A model generated the notes under the pieces. That model was given only the letters and a program-made list of their open reading frames with translations. It searched no databases and was not told where the DNA came from. Positions 1-6,104 of a DNA stretch of 6,941 nucleotides are shown here, in pieces; position 1 is the first letter of the stretch, and every line of letters starts with the position of its first letter. Position numbers and translations under genes: made by a program. Source of the stretch: Acidobacteriota bacterium (lineage in GTDB: Bacteria; Acidobacteriota; Terriglobia; Terriglobales; Acidobacteriaceae); assembly GCA_021799945.1 (NCBI GenBank), contig JAJYZK010000169.1:1-6941 (forward strand), in the 5' to 3' direction.

Positions 1-23
1 ACATCTGCTCGGCGAAGAGAGCG

Positions 24-2522
24 TCAGGGGGTGGGATCGAAGTCGAGAGGGATCTCCTCGGCCTGCTCCAGCGGGGGAAAGTGCCGGGGCAGGGTGAAGA
101 AGAAGGTGCTGCCTTGGCCGGGATTGCTTTCCGCCCAGATGCGGCCGCCGTGCTGCTCCACAATGCCCCGGCATATCGCCAAACCCAGGCCCGCGCCGCC
201 GCTGACGCGTGAATCGGAGGCGTCCGCCTGCCGGAAGCGCTCGAAGATGATCTCCAGTTTATCGGCGGGAATTCCGCGCCCGCGATCCTGAACGGCGAAG
301 AGGACCTCCCGTTCTCCGGAGGCCGAGGCGGCCAGCCGAATCTCCCCGCCCCGCTCGGAGAATTTGACGGCGTTTCGGATCAGATTTCCGAGCACCTGCA
401 GCGTTCTGTCTCCGTCGACCCAGACGTCCAACGGCTGCGCGTCAATGCGGAAGTTGACGCCGGCGCGCGCCGCGCCGATCCGCTCCTGTTGCACCGCCCG
501 GCCCAGCAAATCGATGGCGTTCCACGCCGCCGGATGCAGGGGAAGGCTCCCGCTGCCGATCTGTTCAAAGTCGAGAATGTCGTTGACCAGCCGCACGAGA
601 CGATCGGTATTCCCCACGGCGATATCGAGCATCTGTTTGGCCTTCTCCGGGTGCATATCCAGAACTCCGCCGGAGATCAGGCCGAGCGAGGCCCGCAGGG
701 AGGTGAGCGGCGTGCGCAGCTCGTGGCTCACCGTGGAGATGAATTCGTCCTTCATCCGGTCCAGGCGGCGGCGCTCGGTCACGTCCTCGAAGGCGATGAC
801 GACGCCTTCCACGAAGCCGTCATTCCAGAGGGGACAGACCGAGTATTCCACCGGGAAGGAGGAGCCGTCCTTGCGCCAGAAGACCTCGTTCTGCATGCGC
901 GCCGCTCCTTCGCTTGGCGCGCTTTGCAAATTGGCGCCGGGCGCGCCGGCGCTTTGCCGGCTGGCGTTTCTCAGGCTGGCCAGGATCGGCGATTCCTCCG
1001 CTGGATAGGGAGAGCCGTCGGCGCGGGAGTGCTGCACCAGGGCGTGCGCATCTTTGCCCTGCAATTCCTCCGGAGAATAGCCGAGGCTGGCCGCCGCGCT
1101 TCGGTTGACAAAGGTGAAGCGTCCCTCCAGATCGATGCCGCAGATGCCGTCCCCGGCCGACTCCAGGATGGACTGCTGGCGAAGCATGAGGGCATGGACC
1201 TTGTCCTCCGCCAGCTTGCGATCGGTGATGTCGATCCCGTGGCACAGCACAAAGGCCTCCGCGTCCGGCAGACGGAGCATCCGGTTGCGATATTCGACGA
1301 TGCAGAGCCGGCCATCCCGGGCGCGGAGATAAAACCTTCCCTGGAGGTCCTTCTCCAGCTTTTCCGCGACCTCGCGGAAATAGCTCGCGTATTCCGTCAG
1401 GTGTTCGGGATCGATGTACCGGCTCAGCGGGGATCCGATCATCTCCTCGGGCGCGTATCCCAGGGCCGCCGCGCCGTGCGGATTGATGGCCCGCAGGAGC
1501 CCTTCCATGTCGTGGGTGAAAATGAAACCGTGACTGCTCTCGATGAGCTGCCGGTAGCCGGCTTCGCTGGCCTGCCGGGCGGACTCCGCGCGCCGCAGTT
1601 CGGTCACGTCCACCCCGGTCAGAATGACGTAGCCGATCGCGCCTTGCGCGTTGGTCAGCGGAGTGGCGGACCAAACAATCCGGCGCGTCTCCGCGTCTCC
1701 GCTCTGCCCATCGACTTCCAGAGGCCGGCTTTCCGCGCCGCCGCGCGCGCTCTCGAAAAGTTTCTCCGCGGCCTCCCGTTCCTCCCGGGGAAAGAACAGC
1801 TCGGCAAAGGACTGTCCGATCGCGTCGGAGAGCTTTAAGCCGGAAAGGGCTTCGCTTGCGCGGTTGAAGCGGATCAGCCGGCCGGCGGTATCCAGCACCA
1901 GCACCATCACCCCGATCGAGTTCAGAACGGAGGCGCTGAAGCTTCGCTCCACGTTCAACACCTGTTCGACGCCCTGGCGGGTGCGCAGAAGCTGCTCCAG
2001 TTCGCTTCCCTTGGCGTAGAGCTCCAGCCTCGTCATCACCTGCCGGGCCAGCGCCTGAAGCTTGTCGACGCAGTGGCGCCCGAAGACATGGGGCTCGGGG
2101 GAGCAGACGGAAAGCGTGCCCAGAGTCGCGCCGGTCGGGGAAAGAAGCGGGGCTGCGGCGTAGGAGCGAAATCGAACTTCGTTCGTGAGCTGGATGCCCT
2201 CGCCGCGGAAGCGCAGGTCGTCGGCGGCGTCCCCGATCACCACCGGCTTGGCGTTGAGCACAACGAACTGACACGGCGAGCCGCTCCGGCTGATCTGGCG
2301 TCCGGAAAAGCCCACGGTCGATTTGAACCAGACCCGCGACCAGTCGACGAATCCAATGAAGGCGTAGGTCGCGTTGCAGATGGAGGCCGCCAGGCGGGCG
2401 ATCTCGTCGAAGGCGGGATCCGGCAGCGTATCCAGGATTTCGTATTGGCGGAGCGCCGTCAGCCGCTTTGTCTCATCCTCTTGCACGATCGCGCCTGGTG
2501 AAAGCATCTTGGTATCGGCCAT
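24..2522 (-). CDS. Soluble multi-sensor histidine kinase (GAF-PAS-PAS-PAS-HisKA-HATPase_c)
   Basis: This 832-residue protein should autophosphorylate on histidine and pass phosphate to a response regulator that is not in the window. Domains seen in order: GAF about 20-170 (opening LTALRQYEILDTLPDPAFDE, a common bacterial kinase GAF signature), PAS about 194-308, PAS about 320-435, PAS about 446-583, HisKA with phospho-acceptor H600 in STVSHELRTPL, and HATPase_c with N-box N713/N717 (NLIRNAVKF), G1 box DRGRGIP (746-752), F-box FERF (760-763) and G2 box GAGLGL (776-781). All catalytic motifs are intact. There is no signal peptide or membrane helix, so it is probably cytoplasmic. The ligand cannot be read. 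The third PAS carries a low-complexity insertion rich in A, S, G and Q near 518-541. The ATG has only a poor ribosome binding site; M6 has none better. The protein ends just after HATPase_c, so no receiver domain is fused. The domain calls are firm; the signal sensed is unknown. Confidence 0.95.
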   Translation of the reverse strand: MADTKMLSPGAIVQEDETKRLTALRQYEILDTLPDPAFDEIARLAASICNATYAFIGFVDWSRVWFKSTVGFSGRQISRSGSPCQFVVLNAKPVVIGDAADDLRFRGEGIQLTNEVRFRSYAAAPLLSPTGATLGTLSVCSPEPHVFGRHCVDKLQALARQVMTRLELYAKGSELEQLLRTRQGVEQVLNVERSFSASVLNSIGVMVLVLDTAGRLIRFNRASEALSGLKLSDAIGQSFAELFFPREEREAAEKLFESARGGAESRPLEVDGQSGDAETRRIVWSATPLTNAQGAIGYVILTGVDVTELRRAESARQASEAGYRQLIESSHGFIFTHDMEGLLRAINPHGAAALGYAPEEMIGSPLSRYIDPEHLTEYASYFREVAEKLEKDLQGRFYLRARDGRLCIVEYRNRMLRLPDAEAFVLCHGIDITDRKLAEDKVHALMLRQQSILESAGDGICGIDLEGRFTFVNRSAAASLGYSPEELQGKDAHALVQHSRADGSPYPAEESPILASLRNASRQSAGAPGANLQSAPSEGAARMQNEVFWRKDGSSFPVEYSVCPLWNDGFVEGVVIAFEDVTERRRLDRMKDEFISTVSHELRTPLTSLRASLGLISGGVLDMHPEKAKQMLDIAVGNTDRLVRLVNDILDFEQIGSGSLPLHPAAWNAIDLLGRAVQQERIGAARAGVNFRIDAQPLDVWVDGDRTLQVLGNLIRNAVKFSERGGEIRLAASASGEREVLFAVQDRGRGIPADKLEIIFERFRQADASDSRVSGGAGLGLAICRGIVEQHGGRIWAESNPGQGSTFFFTLPRHFPPLEQAEEIPLDFDPTP

Positions 2523-2638
2523 GGGCGGAGCCTGAGGGCGAGCCCTGGAAGGCTCACACCCGCATCCGCCGGTTGCGGTGGTCCGTGTGGGGAGAGGAAT
2601 CGCGCCGCTCGCGGGGGGGCGAAAGAACGGCTGGCTTC

Positions 2639-2669
2639 ATCCTACCCGAGACTTCCCGCTTTGTGGCAA
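2639..2669 (-). promoter_or_regulatory. Possible sigma-70 promoter for the histidine kinase
   Basis: Read on the minus strand, TTGCCA (2664-2669) lies 19 bp before TAGGAT (2639-2644). The hexamers are fair, but the spacer is 2 bp longer than ideal. It would give a leader of about 110 nt before the kinase ATG. This is a weak call made because no better promoter is visible upstream of the gene. Confidence 0.25.
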
Positions 2670-2751
2670 GAGAGCGAGGCCGGCGCCCCGGTCGCTGGCC
2701 GCAGCGGCGGAGCCGATGCGCGGTCCATGACGGAGCCGGGTCGAAATGGAC

Positions 2752-2769
2752 CTTTTTCAGTGCAAAAAG
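2752..2769. repeat. Perfect A/T inverted repeat (CTTTTT / AAAAAG)
   Basis: CTTTTT (2752-2757) and AAAAAG (2764-2769) are perfect complements around the six-base loop CAGTGC. The element stands out in a GC-rich region. It could be a protein binding site or a weak hairpin. It is not a normal terminator because the stem itself is A/T and no GC stem precedes a T-run. Confidence 0.4.
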
Positions 2770-2860
2770 TGACGGCCACGGATAACCACAGGCACGAGAA
2801 GGAACCTTCCTCGGATGACTACGGGATGAGCGTCGAAGTTACCGGCGACTGAGCGAGCCT

Positions 2861-2895
2861 CGGTGCGGCGCCGGGGCGGCGGCCGGTGGCGCCGG
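2861..2895. repeat. GC-rich near-direct repeat
   Basis: CGGTGCGGCGCCGG (2861-2874) and CGGTGGCGCCGG (2884-2895) are two copies of the same motif differing by a two-base indel. Each contains the palindrome GGCGCC. They sit just before the GAAA-capped hairpin and may fold together with it. No function can be assigned. Confidence 0.4.
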
Positions 2896-2914
2896 ACTTT
2901 ACATGCGGCAAGGA

Positions 2915-2932
2915 GATGCCGGAAACGGCATC
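2915..2932 (+). other. Perfect 7-bp hairpin with GNRA (GAAA) tetraloop
   Basis: GATGCCG (2915-2921) pairs perfectly with CGGCATC (2926-2932) around the loop GAAA (2922-2925). A GNRA loop only arises when the plus strand is transcribed; the minus strand would give UUUC. This suggests a structured plus-strand RNA, either a long dxs leader or a separate RNA. There is no T-run after it, so it is not a terminator. Confidence 0.5.
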
Positions 2933-3041
2933 GCGGGATCGGCTTTCGCCTCGGCCTTCCGGCAGAGAGAGATGGATTTCACGCAGGTTGACCGGTCGCA
3001 TCGCAGCCCCCTGGTTTTGCCGGGCTCAAGGACGGCGCGCT

Positions 3042-3050
3042 TGGTATACT
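3042..3050 (+). promoter_or_regulatory. Extended -10 promoter upstream of dxs
   Basis: TGGTATACT fits the extended -10 pattern TGN-TATAAT with one mismatch in the hexamer (TATACT, 3045-3050). No good -35 is present at 17 bp, which an extended -10 tolerates. Transcription would begin near 3057, giving a leader of about 107 nt to the dxs ATG. The RNA would meet the terminator at 3086-3107 before it reaches dxs. Confidence 0.5.
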
Positions 3051-3085
3051 GGGGGAACCAGATGCGAAGCTCCAAGCCCGCAGCA

Positions 3086-3107
3086 GGCCCCGTACGGGGT
3101 CTTTTTT
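3086..3107 (+). terminator. Intrinsic terminator or attenuator in the dxs leader
   Basis: GGCCCC (3086-3091) pairs with GGGGTC (3096-3101) around the loop GTAC (3092-3095), with one G-U pair. Six Ts follow at 3102-3107. This is the shape of a compact rho-independent terminator on the plus strand. No plus-strand protein gene lies upstream for it to end. It therefore acts either as an attenuator for dxs or as the end of a short RNA made from the promoter at 3042-3050. Confidence 0.6.
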
Positions 3108-3163
3108 GATGCGCAAGCCGTTTCGACCGGGCGCAGGTTCTTTGCGGAGCGCGAAAGAGCGAT

Positions 3164-5053
3164 ATGGGGCAACTACTCGACAGCATTCAGACCCCGGCGG
3201 ATATCAAGTGCCTGACCGTGCCCCAACTCGAATCGCTGGCCGGCGAAATTCGCGAGCAGTTGATCCTGGTTCTTTCCAAGACCGGCGGCCACCTGGGGCC
3301 CAATCTCGGCGTGATCGAGCTCACGCTGGCGATGCATTACGTCTTCGAAACGCCGAAAGATAAGTTCGTCTTTGACGTGAGCCACCAGGCTTACACCCAC
3401 AAACTGCTCACCGGCCGCCGCAGCCGGTTCGGCACCATGCGTCAGCCCGGGGGACTGAATGGCTTCGCCCTGCGCAGCGAGAGTGAGCACGATTGCTATG
3501 GCGCCGGGCATGCGGGCACCGCGCTTTCGGCCGCCCTGGGCATGGCTGCGGCCCGAGACTTGGCCGGGGCCAAAGACCATATCGTCGCCTTTGCCGGAGA
3601 TGCGGCCTTCACCAACGGAATCAGCTTCGAAGCGCTCAACAATATCGCCTCCGTCACCAACCGCCTGATCGTAGTGCTCAACGATAACGAGTGGTCCATC
3701 GACCGCAACGTGGGGGCCATCGCGAACTACCTGCACCGGATCGTCACCAATGAGCACTACGCGAACCTGCACCAGAGCGCGGCCCGCCTGCTGCAAAAGC
3801 TGGGCGGCAAGACTGCCCTGAATATGGTGCGCAAGGCGGAGGAAGCGGCCAAGGGCATGCTATGGCCCTCGATGCTGTTTGAGGAGTTCGGACTCACGTA
3901 TTACGGTCCCGTCAACGGGCACAACATCGGCCTGCTCATCGAAACCTTCCAGTTTCTCAAGTCCCAGGAGCGGCCCGTCCTGCTGCACGCCATCACCCAG
4001 AAGGGCCGGGGATTTCAGCCCGCCCTGGACAAGCAGAAGAAGTTTCACGGGCTCGGTCCCTACGATCCGGAGACGGGTGAGACCAAGCAGGCCGGGCAGC
4101 GCACGTACTCGGAAGTCTTCGCCGACACGCTGGTCAAGCTGGCCGGGGAGAACGACAAAGTCGTGGCCATTACCGCCGCGATGCCCAACGGCACGGCCCT
4201 CGATCTGTTTCGCCCGCACTACCCGAAGAGATATTTCGACGTGGGGATCGCGGAGGAGCACGGCGTGATTTTTGCCGCCGGCATGGCGACCATGGGCTTT
4301 AAGCCGTTCTGCGCCATCTACTCCACCTTTCTGCAACGGGCCTTCGATCCCCTGGTCCACGACGTCTGTTTGCAGAACCTTCCCGTCGTCTTCTGCATGG
4401 ATCGCGGCGGGCTCTCGGGGGACGACGGCCCGACGCATCACGGCCTGTTTGACATCAGCTTCCTGCGCGGCATCCCGAATATCGTGCATATGTCTCCCAA
4501 GGATGAGGATGAGCTGGCGGATATGCTCTACACCGCGATGCTGCATCCCGGACCCAGCGCGATCCGCTATCCGCGGGGAACCGGTCCTGGAGCTCCGGTC
4601 AAGGCCCATCCGACCGCGCTGCCGATCGGGAAGGCCGAGTTGCTGGAAGACGGAGACGAGGTGGCCATATTTGGACTGGGAGCCCTGCTGCCCATGGCGC
4701 AAGATCTGGCCGAACGGCTGCGAAAGCAGGGCTTTTCCTCCGCCGTCGTCAACGCGCGGTTCGCCAAGCCTCTCGATCTCGAACTGCTGGAAACCTACGC
4801 CCGCCGGGCCGGCGTGCTGGTCACCCTGGAGGATCATGTGCTGATGGGCGGCTTCGGCAGCGCGGTGGTCGAGGCGATCGCGGAGATGCAGGTCGAGGTT
4901 CCCGTCGTGCGCATCGGCTGGCCGGACCGCTTCATCGAGCACGGGAAAGTGGAGCAGCTTCGAGCCAAGTATGGCGTAAGCGTCGAGGCGGCGATGGAAA
5001 AGCTCGCCCCCTACCTGCCGCAGGCCGCCCGCAAACGGCTGATCGCCCGTTAA
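3164..5053 (+). CDS. dxs: 1-deoxy-D-xylulose-5-phosphate synthase, divergent variant
   Basis: This 629-residue enzyme, close to the usual 620, condenses pyruvate with glyceraldehyde 3-phosphate to form DXP. That is the first step of the MEP isoprenoid pathway and also feeds thiamine and pyridoxal synthesis. The three transketolase-like parts are all present. Expected active-site residues are seen: H43 (GGHLGP), H74 (HQAYTHK), thiamine-diphosphate/Mg site D146 with N174 (VLNDNE), H295 (KFHG), E364 (GIAEEH), R392, D421 and H425 (DDGPTHHG), and R471 (RYPRG). Oddities: the cofactor motif reads GDA rather than GDG (145-147), HQ is preceded by VS rather than VG, and GHA replaces GHS (115-117). These changes occur together with otherwise strong conservation, so this looks like a functional subfamily and not decay. 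GAAAGAG (3153-3159) is the probable ribosome binding site. The gene stands alone, without ispA or xseB beside it. Confidence 0.93.
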   Translation: MGQLLDSIQTPADIKCLTVPQLESLAGEIREQLILVLSKTGGHLGPNLGVIELTLAMHYVFETPKDKFVFDVSHQAYTHKLLTGRRSRFGTMRQPGGLNGFALRSESEHDCYGAGHAGTALSAALGMAAARDLAGAKDHIVAFAGDAAFTNGISFEALNNIASVTNRLIVVLNDNEWSIDRNVGAIANYLHRIVTNEHYANLHQSAARLLQKLGGKTALNMVRKAEEAAKGMLWPSMLFEEFGLTYYGPVNGHNIGLLIETFQFLKSQERPVLLHAITQKGRGFQPALDKQKKFHGLGPYDPETGETKQAGQRTYSEVFADTLVKLAGENDKVVAITAAMPNGTALDLFRPHYPKRYFDVGIAEEHGVIFAAGMATMGFKPFCAIYSTFLQRAFDPLVHDVCLQNLPVVFCMDRGGLSGDDGPTHHGLFDISFLRGIPNIVHMSPKDEDELADMLYTAMLHPGPSAIRYPRGTGPGAPVKAHPTALPIGKAELLEDGDEVAIFGLGALLPMAQDLAERLRKQGFSSAVVNARFAKPLDLELLETYARRAGVLVTLEDHVLMGGFGSAVVEAIAEMQVEVPVVRIGWPDRFIEHGKVEQLRAKYGVSVEAAMEKLAPYLPQAARKRLIAR

Positions 5054-5074
5054 TGAATGTTTGGCCGCCGGATT

Positions 5075-5150
5075 GCCCGATGCCGGTGACGGGCGCCCCC
5101 ACGCCGCCCGCCGCTGCGGAGGCCGGCGCGCATGCGCCCCGTGGCCGCAG
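5075..5150 (+). other. GC-rich hairpins between dxs and the DUF2127 gene
   Basis: Two foldable elements follow dxs. GCCCG (5075-5079) pairs with CGGGC (5090-5094). A larger hairpin is formed by CTGCGG (5114-5119) with CCGCAG (5145-5150) and an inner GGCGC/GCGCC stem (5125-5129, 5134-5138) with loop GCAT. Neither is followed by a T-run, so a normal intrinsic terminator is not supported. They may protect the 3' end of the dxs message or slow polymerase. Confidence 0.35.
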
Positions 5151-5185
5151 CGCTGCCCCTGAATTCGACCCTGTCAGTTTGCGCC

Positions 5186-5192
5186 GAGGGAG
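5186..5192 (+). promoter_or_regulatory. Ribosome binding site fixing the GTG start at 5196
   Basis: GAGGGAG is the strongest ribosome binding site seen in the window. Its GAGG core lies six bases before GTG at 5196. It supports that GTG over the first in-frame ATG, which falls inside the first membrane helix. Confidence 0.6.
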
Positions 5193-5195
5193 CCC

Positions 5196-5738
5196 GTGAG
5201 CGGAACTGAAAAAACAGCTCCGCCTCGCTCCGTCCCGCAGCGCCACAATCGCTGGCTGATCGCGATCGGCGTTCTCAAGCTGCTCAAGGGCGTGCTTTTT
5301 GTCTCCATGGGTTTCGGAATTATCCGGCTCCTGCACAAGGATATCGGCGACCTGCTGCTGCGGGCCACCGTCGCGTTTCGCTTCGATCCGGAAAATCGAT
5401 TCGTCAATCTGCTGCTGGAAAAGGCCGAACTGCTCAGCCCGCGAAGGCTCAAAGAGATCAGCCTGGGCATTTTTCTTTACGCCGTGCTGGATTTCATCGA
5501 GGGCTCCGGCCTGGTGCTGGAAAAGGTCTGGGCCGAGTATTTCACCTTGATTCTTACCGCGTCGTTTCTGCCCTGGGAGCTGTACAAGATCCTGCTGCGG
5601 CCTTCCTGGCTGAAAGCGGCGCTCACCCTGCTGAATTTGCTGGTCGTGCTCTACCTCGGGTTCGTAGTTCAGAGAAGGTCGGTCGCGCAGCGCGCAGCCA
5701 CGCCTTCGCTTCCCCTGCGCCAGAGCCCATCGGAATAA
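5196..5738 (+). CDS. Small integral membrane protein, DUF2127 type
   Basis: This 180-residue protein has about four hydrophobic helices, near 20-46, 88-108, 112-133 and 139-159. It has a short polar N-terminus, a soluble stretch between helices 1 and 2 (about 47-87) and a basic, proline-containing tail (160-180). Helix 1 with LIAIGVLKLLKGVLFVSMGF, the EGSGLVLEK turn, and WAEYFTLILTASFLPWELYK match the pattern I know from DUF2127 proteins, a family of bacterial membrane proteins without an established function. The length is typical. It starts 142 bases after dxs on the same strand, so co-transcription is possible but not shown. No promoter of its own was found. The family call rests on remembered pattern, not a search. 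Confidence 0.8.
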   Translation: MSGTEKTAPPRSVPQRHNRWLIAIGVLKLLKGVLFVSMGFGIIRLLHKDIGDLLLRATVAFRFDPENRFVNLLLEKAELLSPRRLKEISLGIFLYAVLDFIEGSGLVLEKVWAEYFTLILTASFLPWELYKILLRPSWLKAALTLLNLLVVLYLGFVVQRRSVAQRAATPSLPLRQSPSE

Positions 5739-5981
5739 GATCGGTCTTCCCGGGGGCTCCTCCAACGATCCAGTCGGCGGCCAACACCTCCCCGCTCGCC
5801 GCTTCGCCTGGTTCCTCCACCAGCGCCTAACCTGATTTCCGCCCTCTGACAAGTGCGCGGAAGACAACCGGAACCTGTTTAATTAACACAGCATCGTGGG
5901 TAACCATTCCAGATAACACACACTATGTTGCGGTTTTCCGCACGCTGCCGCGCAACCGCTCCGGCCCCTCGATTTTGCGGT

Positions 5982-6009
5982 TTGACAGTCGCTCCGACTC
6001 CGATAAGAT
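5982..6009 (+). promoter_or_regulatory. Sigma-70 promoter of mraZ / dcw cluster
   Basis: A perfect TTGACA (5982-5987) is separated by 16 bp from TAAGAT (6004-6009), a good -10. Transcription would start near 6016, inside the MraZ box array. This is the best promoter in the window and gives a leader of about 90 nt before mraZ. Confidence 0.8.
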
Positions 6010-6044
6010 GTGGACAAAAGTGGTCCAAAGTGGGATGAAAGGGA
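6010..6044 (+). promoter_or_regulatory. MraZ operator: four boxes at exact 10-bp spacing
   Basis: GTGGA (6010-6014), GTGGT (6020-6024), GTGGG (6030-6034) and AGGGA (6040-6044) recur every ten bases. Known MraZ operators are GTGGG-like direct repeats separated by five bases, bound by the ring-shaped MraZ multimer. The array begins right after the -10, so bound MraZ would block initiation. The third box is the best match and the fourth the weakest. Autorepression of the operon is inferred from this position. Confidence 0.8.
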
Positions 6045-6104
6045 TTCAGTCGATCCAATTCAGGCCGCTGGCGCCACGATTCTGGAAAGAGCAGGCGTTG
6101 ACAG

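Larger units (their letters stand above)
2523..3163. other. Divergent intergenic region between kinase and dxs, no convincing protein gene
   Basis: These 641 bases separate two genes that point away from each other. Short open frames exist on both strands, but none has a recognisable domain, a good ribosome binding site or protein-like composition. The stretch holds an A/T inverted repeat (2752-2769), a GC-rich repeat cluster (2861-2895), a perfect GAAA-capped hairpin (2915-2932), an extended -10 promoter (3042-3050) and an intrinsic terminator (3086-3107). I looked for the core motifs of RNase P RNA, tmRNA, SRP RNA, and TPP, cobalamin and c-di-GMP riboswitches and did not recognise any. A large leader or a non-coding RNA remains possible. 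Confidence 0.6.
5739..6104. other. Intergenic control region upstream of mraZ
   Basis: This 366-base gap has no credible gene. Its first part is GC-rich. A hairpin TTCCGC/GCGGAA (5837-5842, 5857-5862) is present, followed by a notably A/T-rich patch around 5878-5930 that includes TTAATTAA (5879-5886). A second hairpin, TGCGG-TTTT-CCGCA, lies at 5929-5942. TTGCGGTTT occurs twice (5928-5936 and 5975-5983), the second copy running into the -35 element. The mraZ promoter and operator occupy 5982-6044. No clear terminator for the upstream gene is seen. Confidence 0.6.

Noticed and set aside
489..1838. 449-codon open frame on the plus strand opposite the histidine kinase
   Set aside because: It is the mirror of a clearly coding gene in GC-rich DNA, has no recognisable domain, and the kinase frame carries every catalytic motif.
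820..2274. 484-codon open frame on the minus strand in a second frame of the kinase gene
   Set aside because: Arginine-rich, low-quality translation typical of a shifted frame; the kinase frame is uninterrupted, so no frameshift is needed.
2468..2785. 105-codon plus-strand frame overlapping the kinase start
   Set aside because: Composition is R/W/G-rich with no recognisable motif, and it begins inside the kinase gene without a ribosome binding site.
2750..2785. Sigma-54 promoter on the minus strand (TGG...TTTTTGCA)
   Set aside because: The GG and GC elements are 12 bases apart instead of the required 10.
2523..2915. RNase P RNA on the minus strand, prompted by AAAGTCCGG near 2891-2905
   Set aside because: The other universal core segments (AGAGC-type and ACAGAA-type) are missing and in no plausible order.
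2819..3001. 60-codon minus-strand frame in the divergent region
   Set aside because: It reads through the GC repeats and the hairpin, has no ribosome binding site and resembles translated non-coding DNA.
3860..4942. 360-codon open frame antisense to dxs
   Set aside because: No domain, no ribosome binding site, and complete overlap with a conserved enzyme.
4932..5867. 311-codon minus-strand frame across the DUF2127 gene
   Set aside because: The plus-strand frame has a strong ribosome binding site and a coherent four-helix membrane topology; the minus frame is rich in Q, G and R without structure.
6098..6103. TTGACA just before the mraZ ATG as a second promoter for rsmH
   Set aside because: No -10 hexamer at a suitable distance inside mraZ; chance match.
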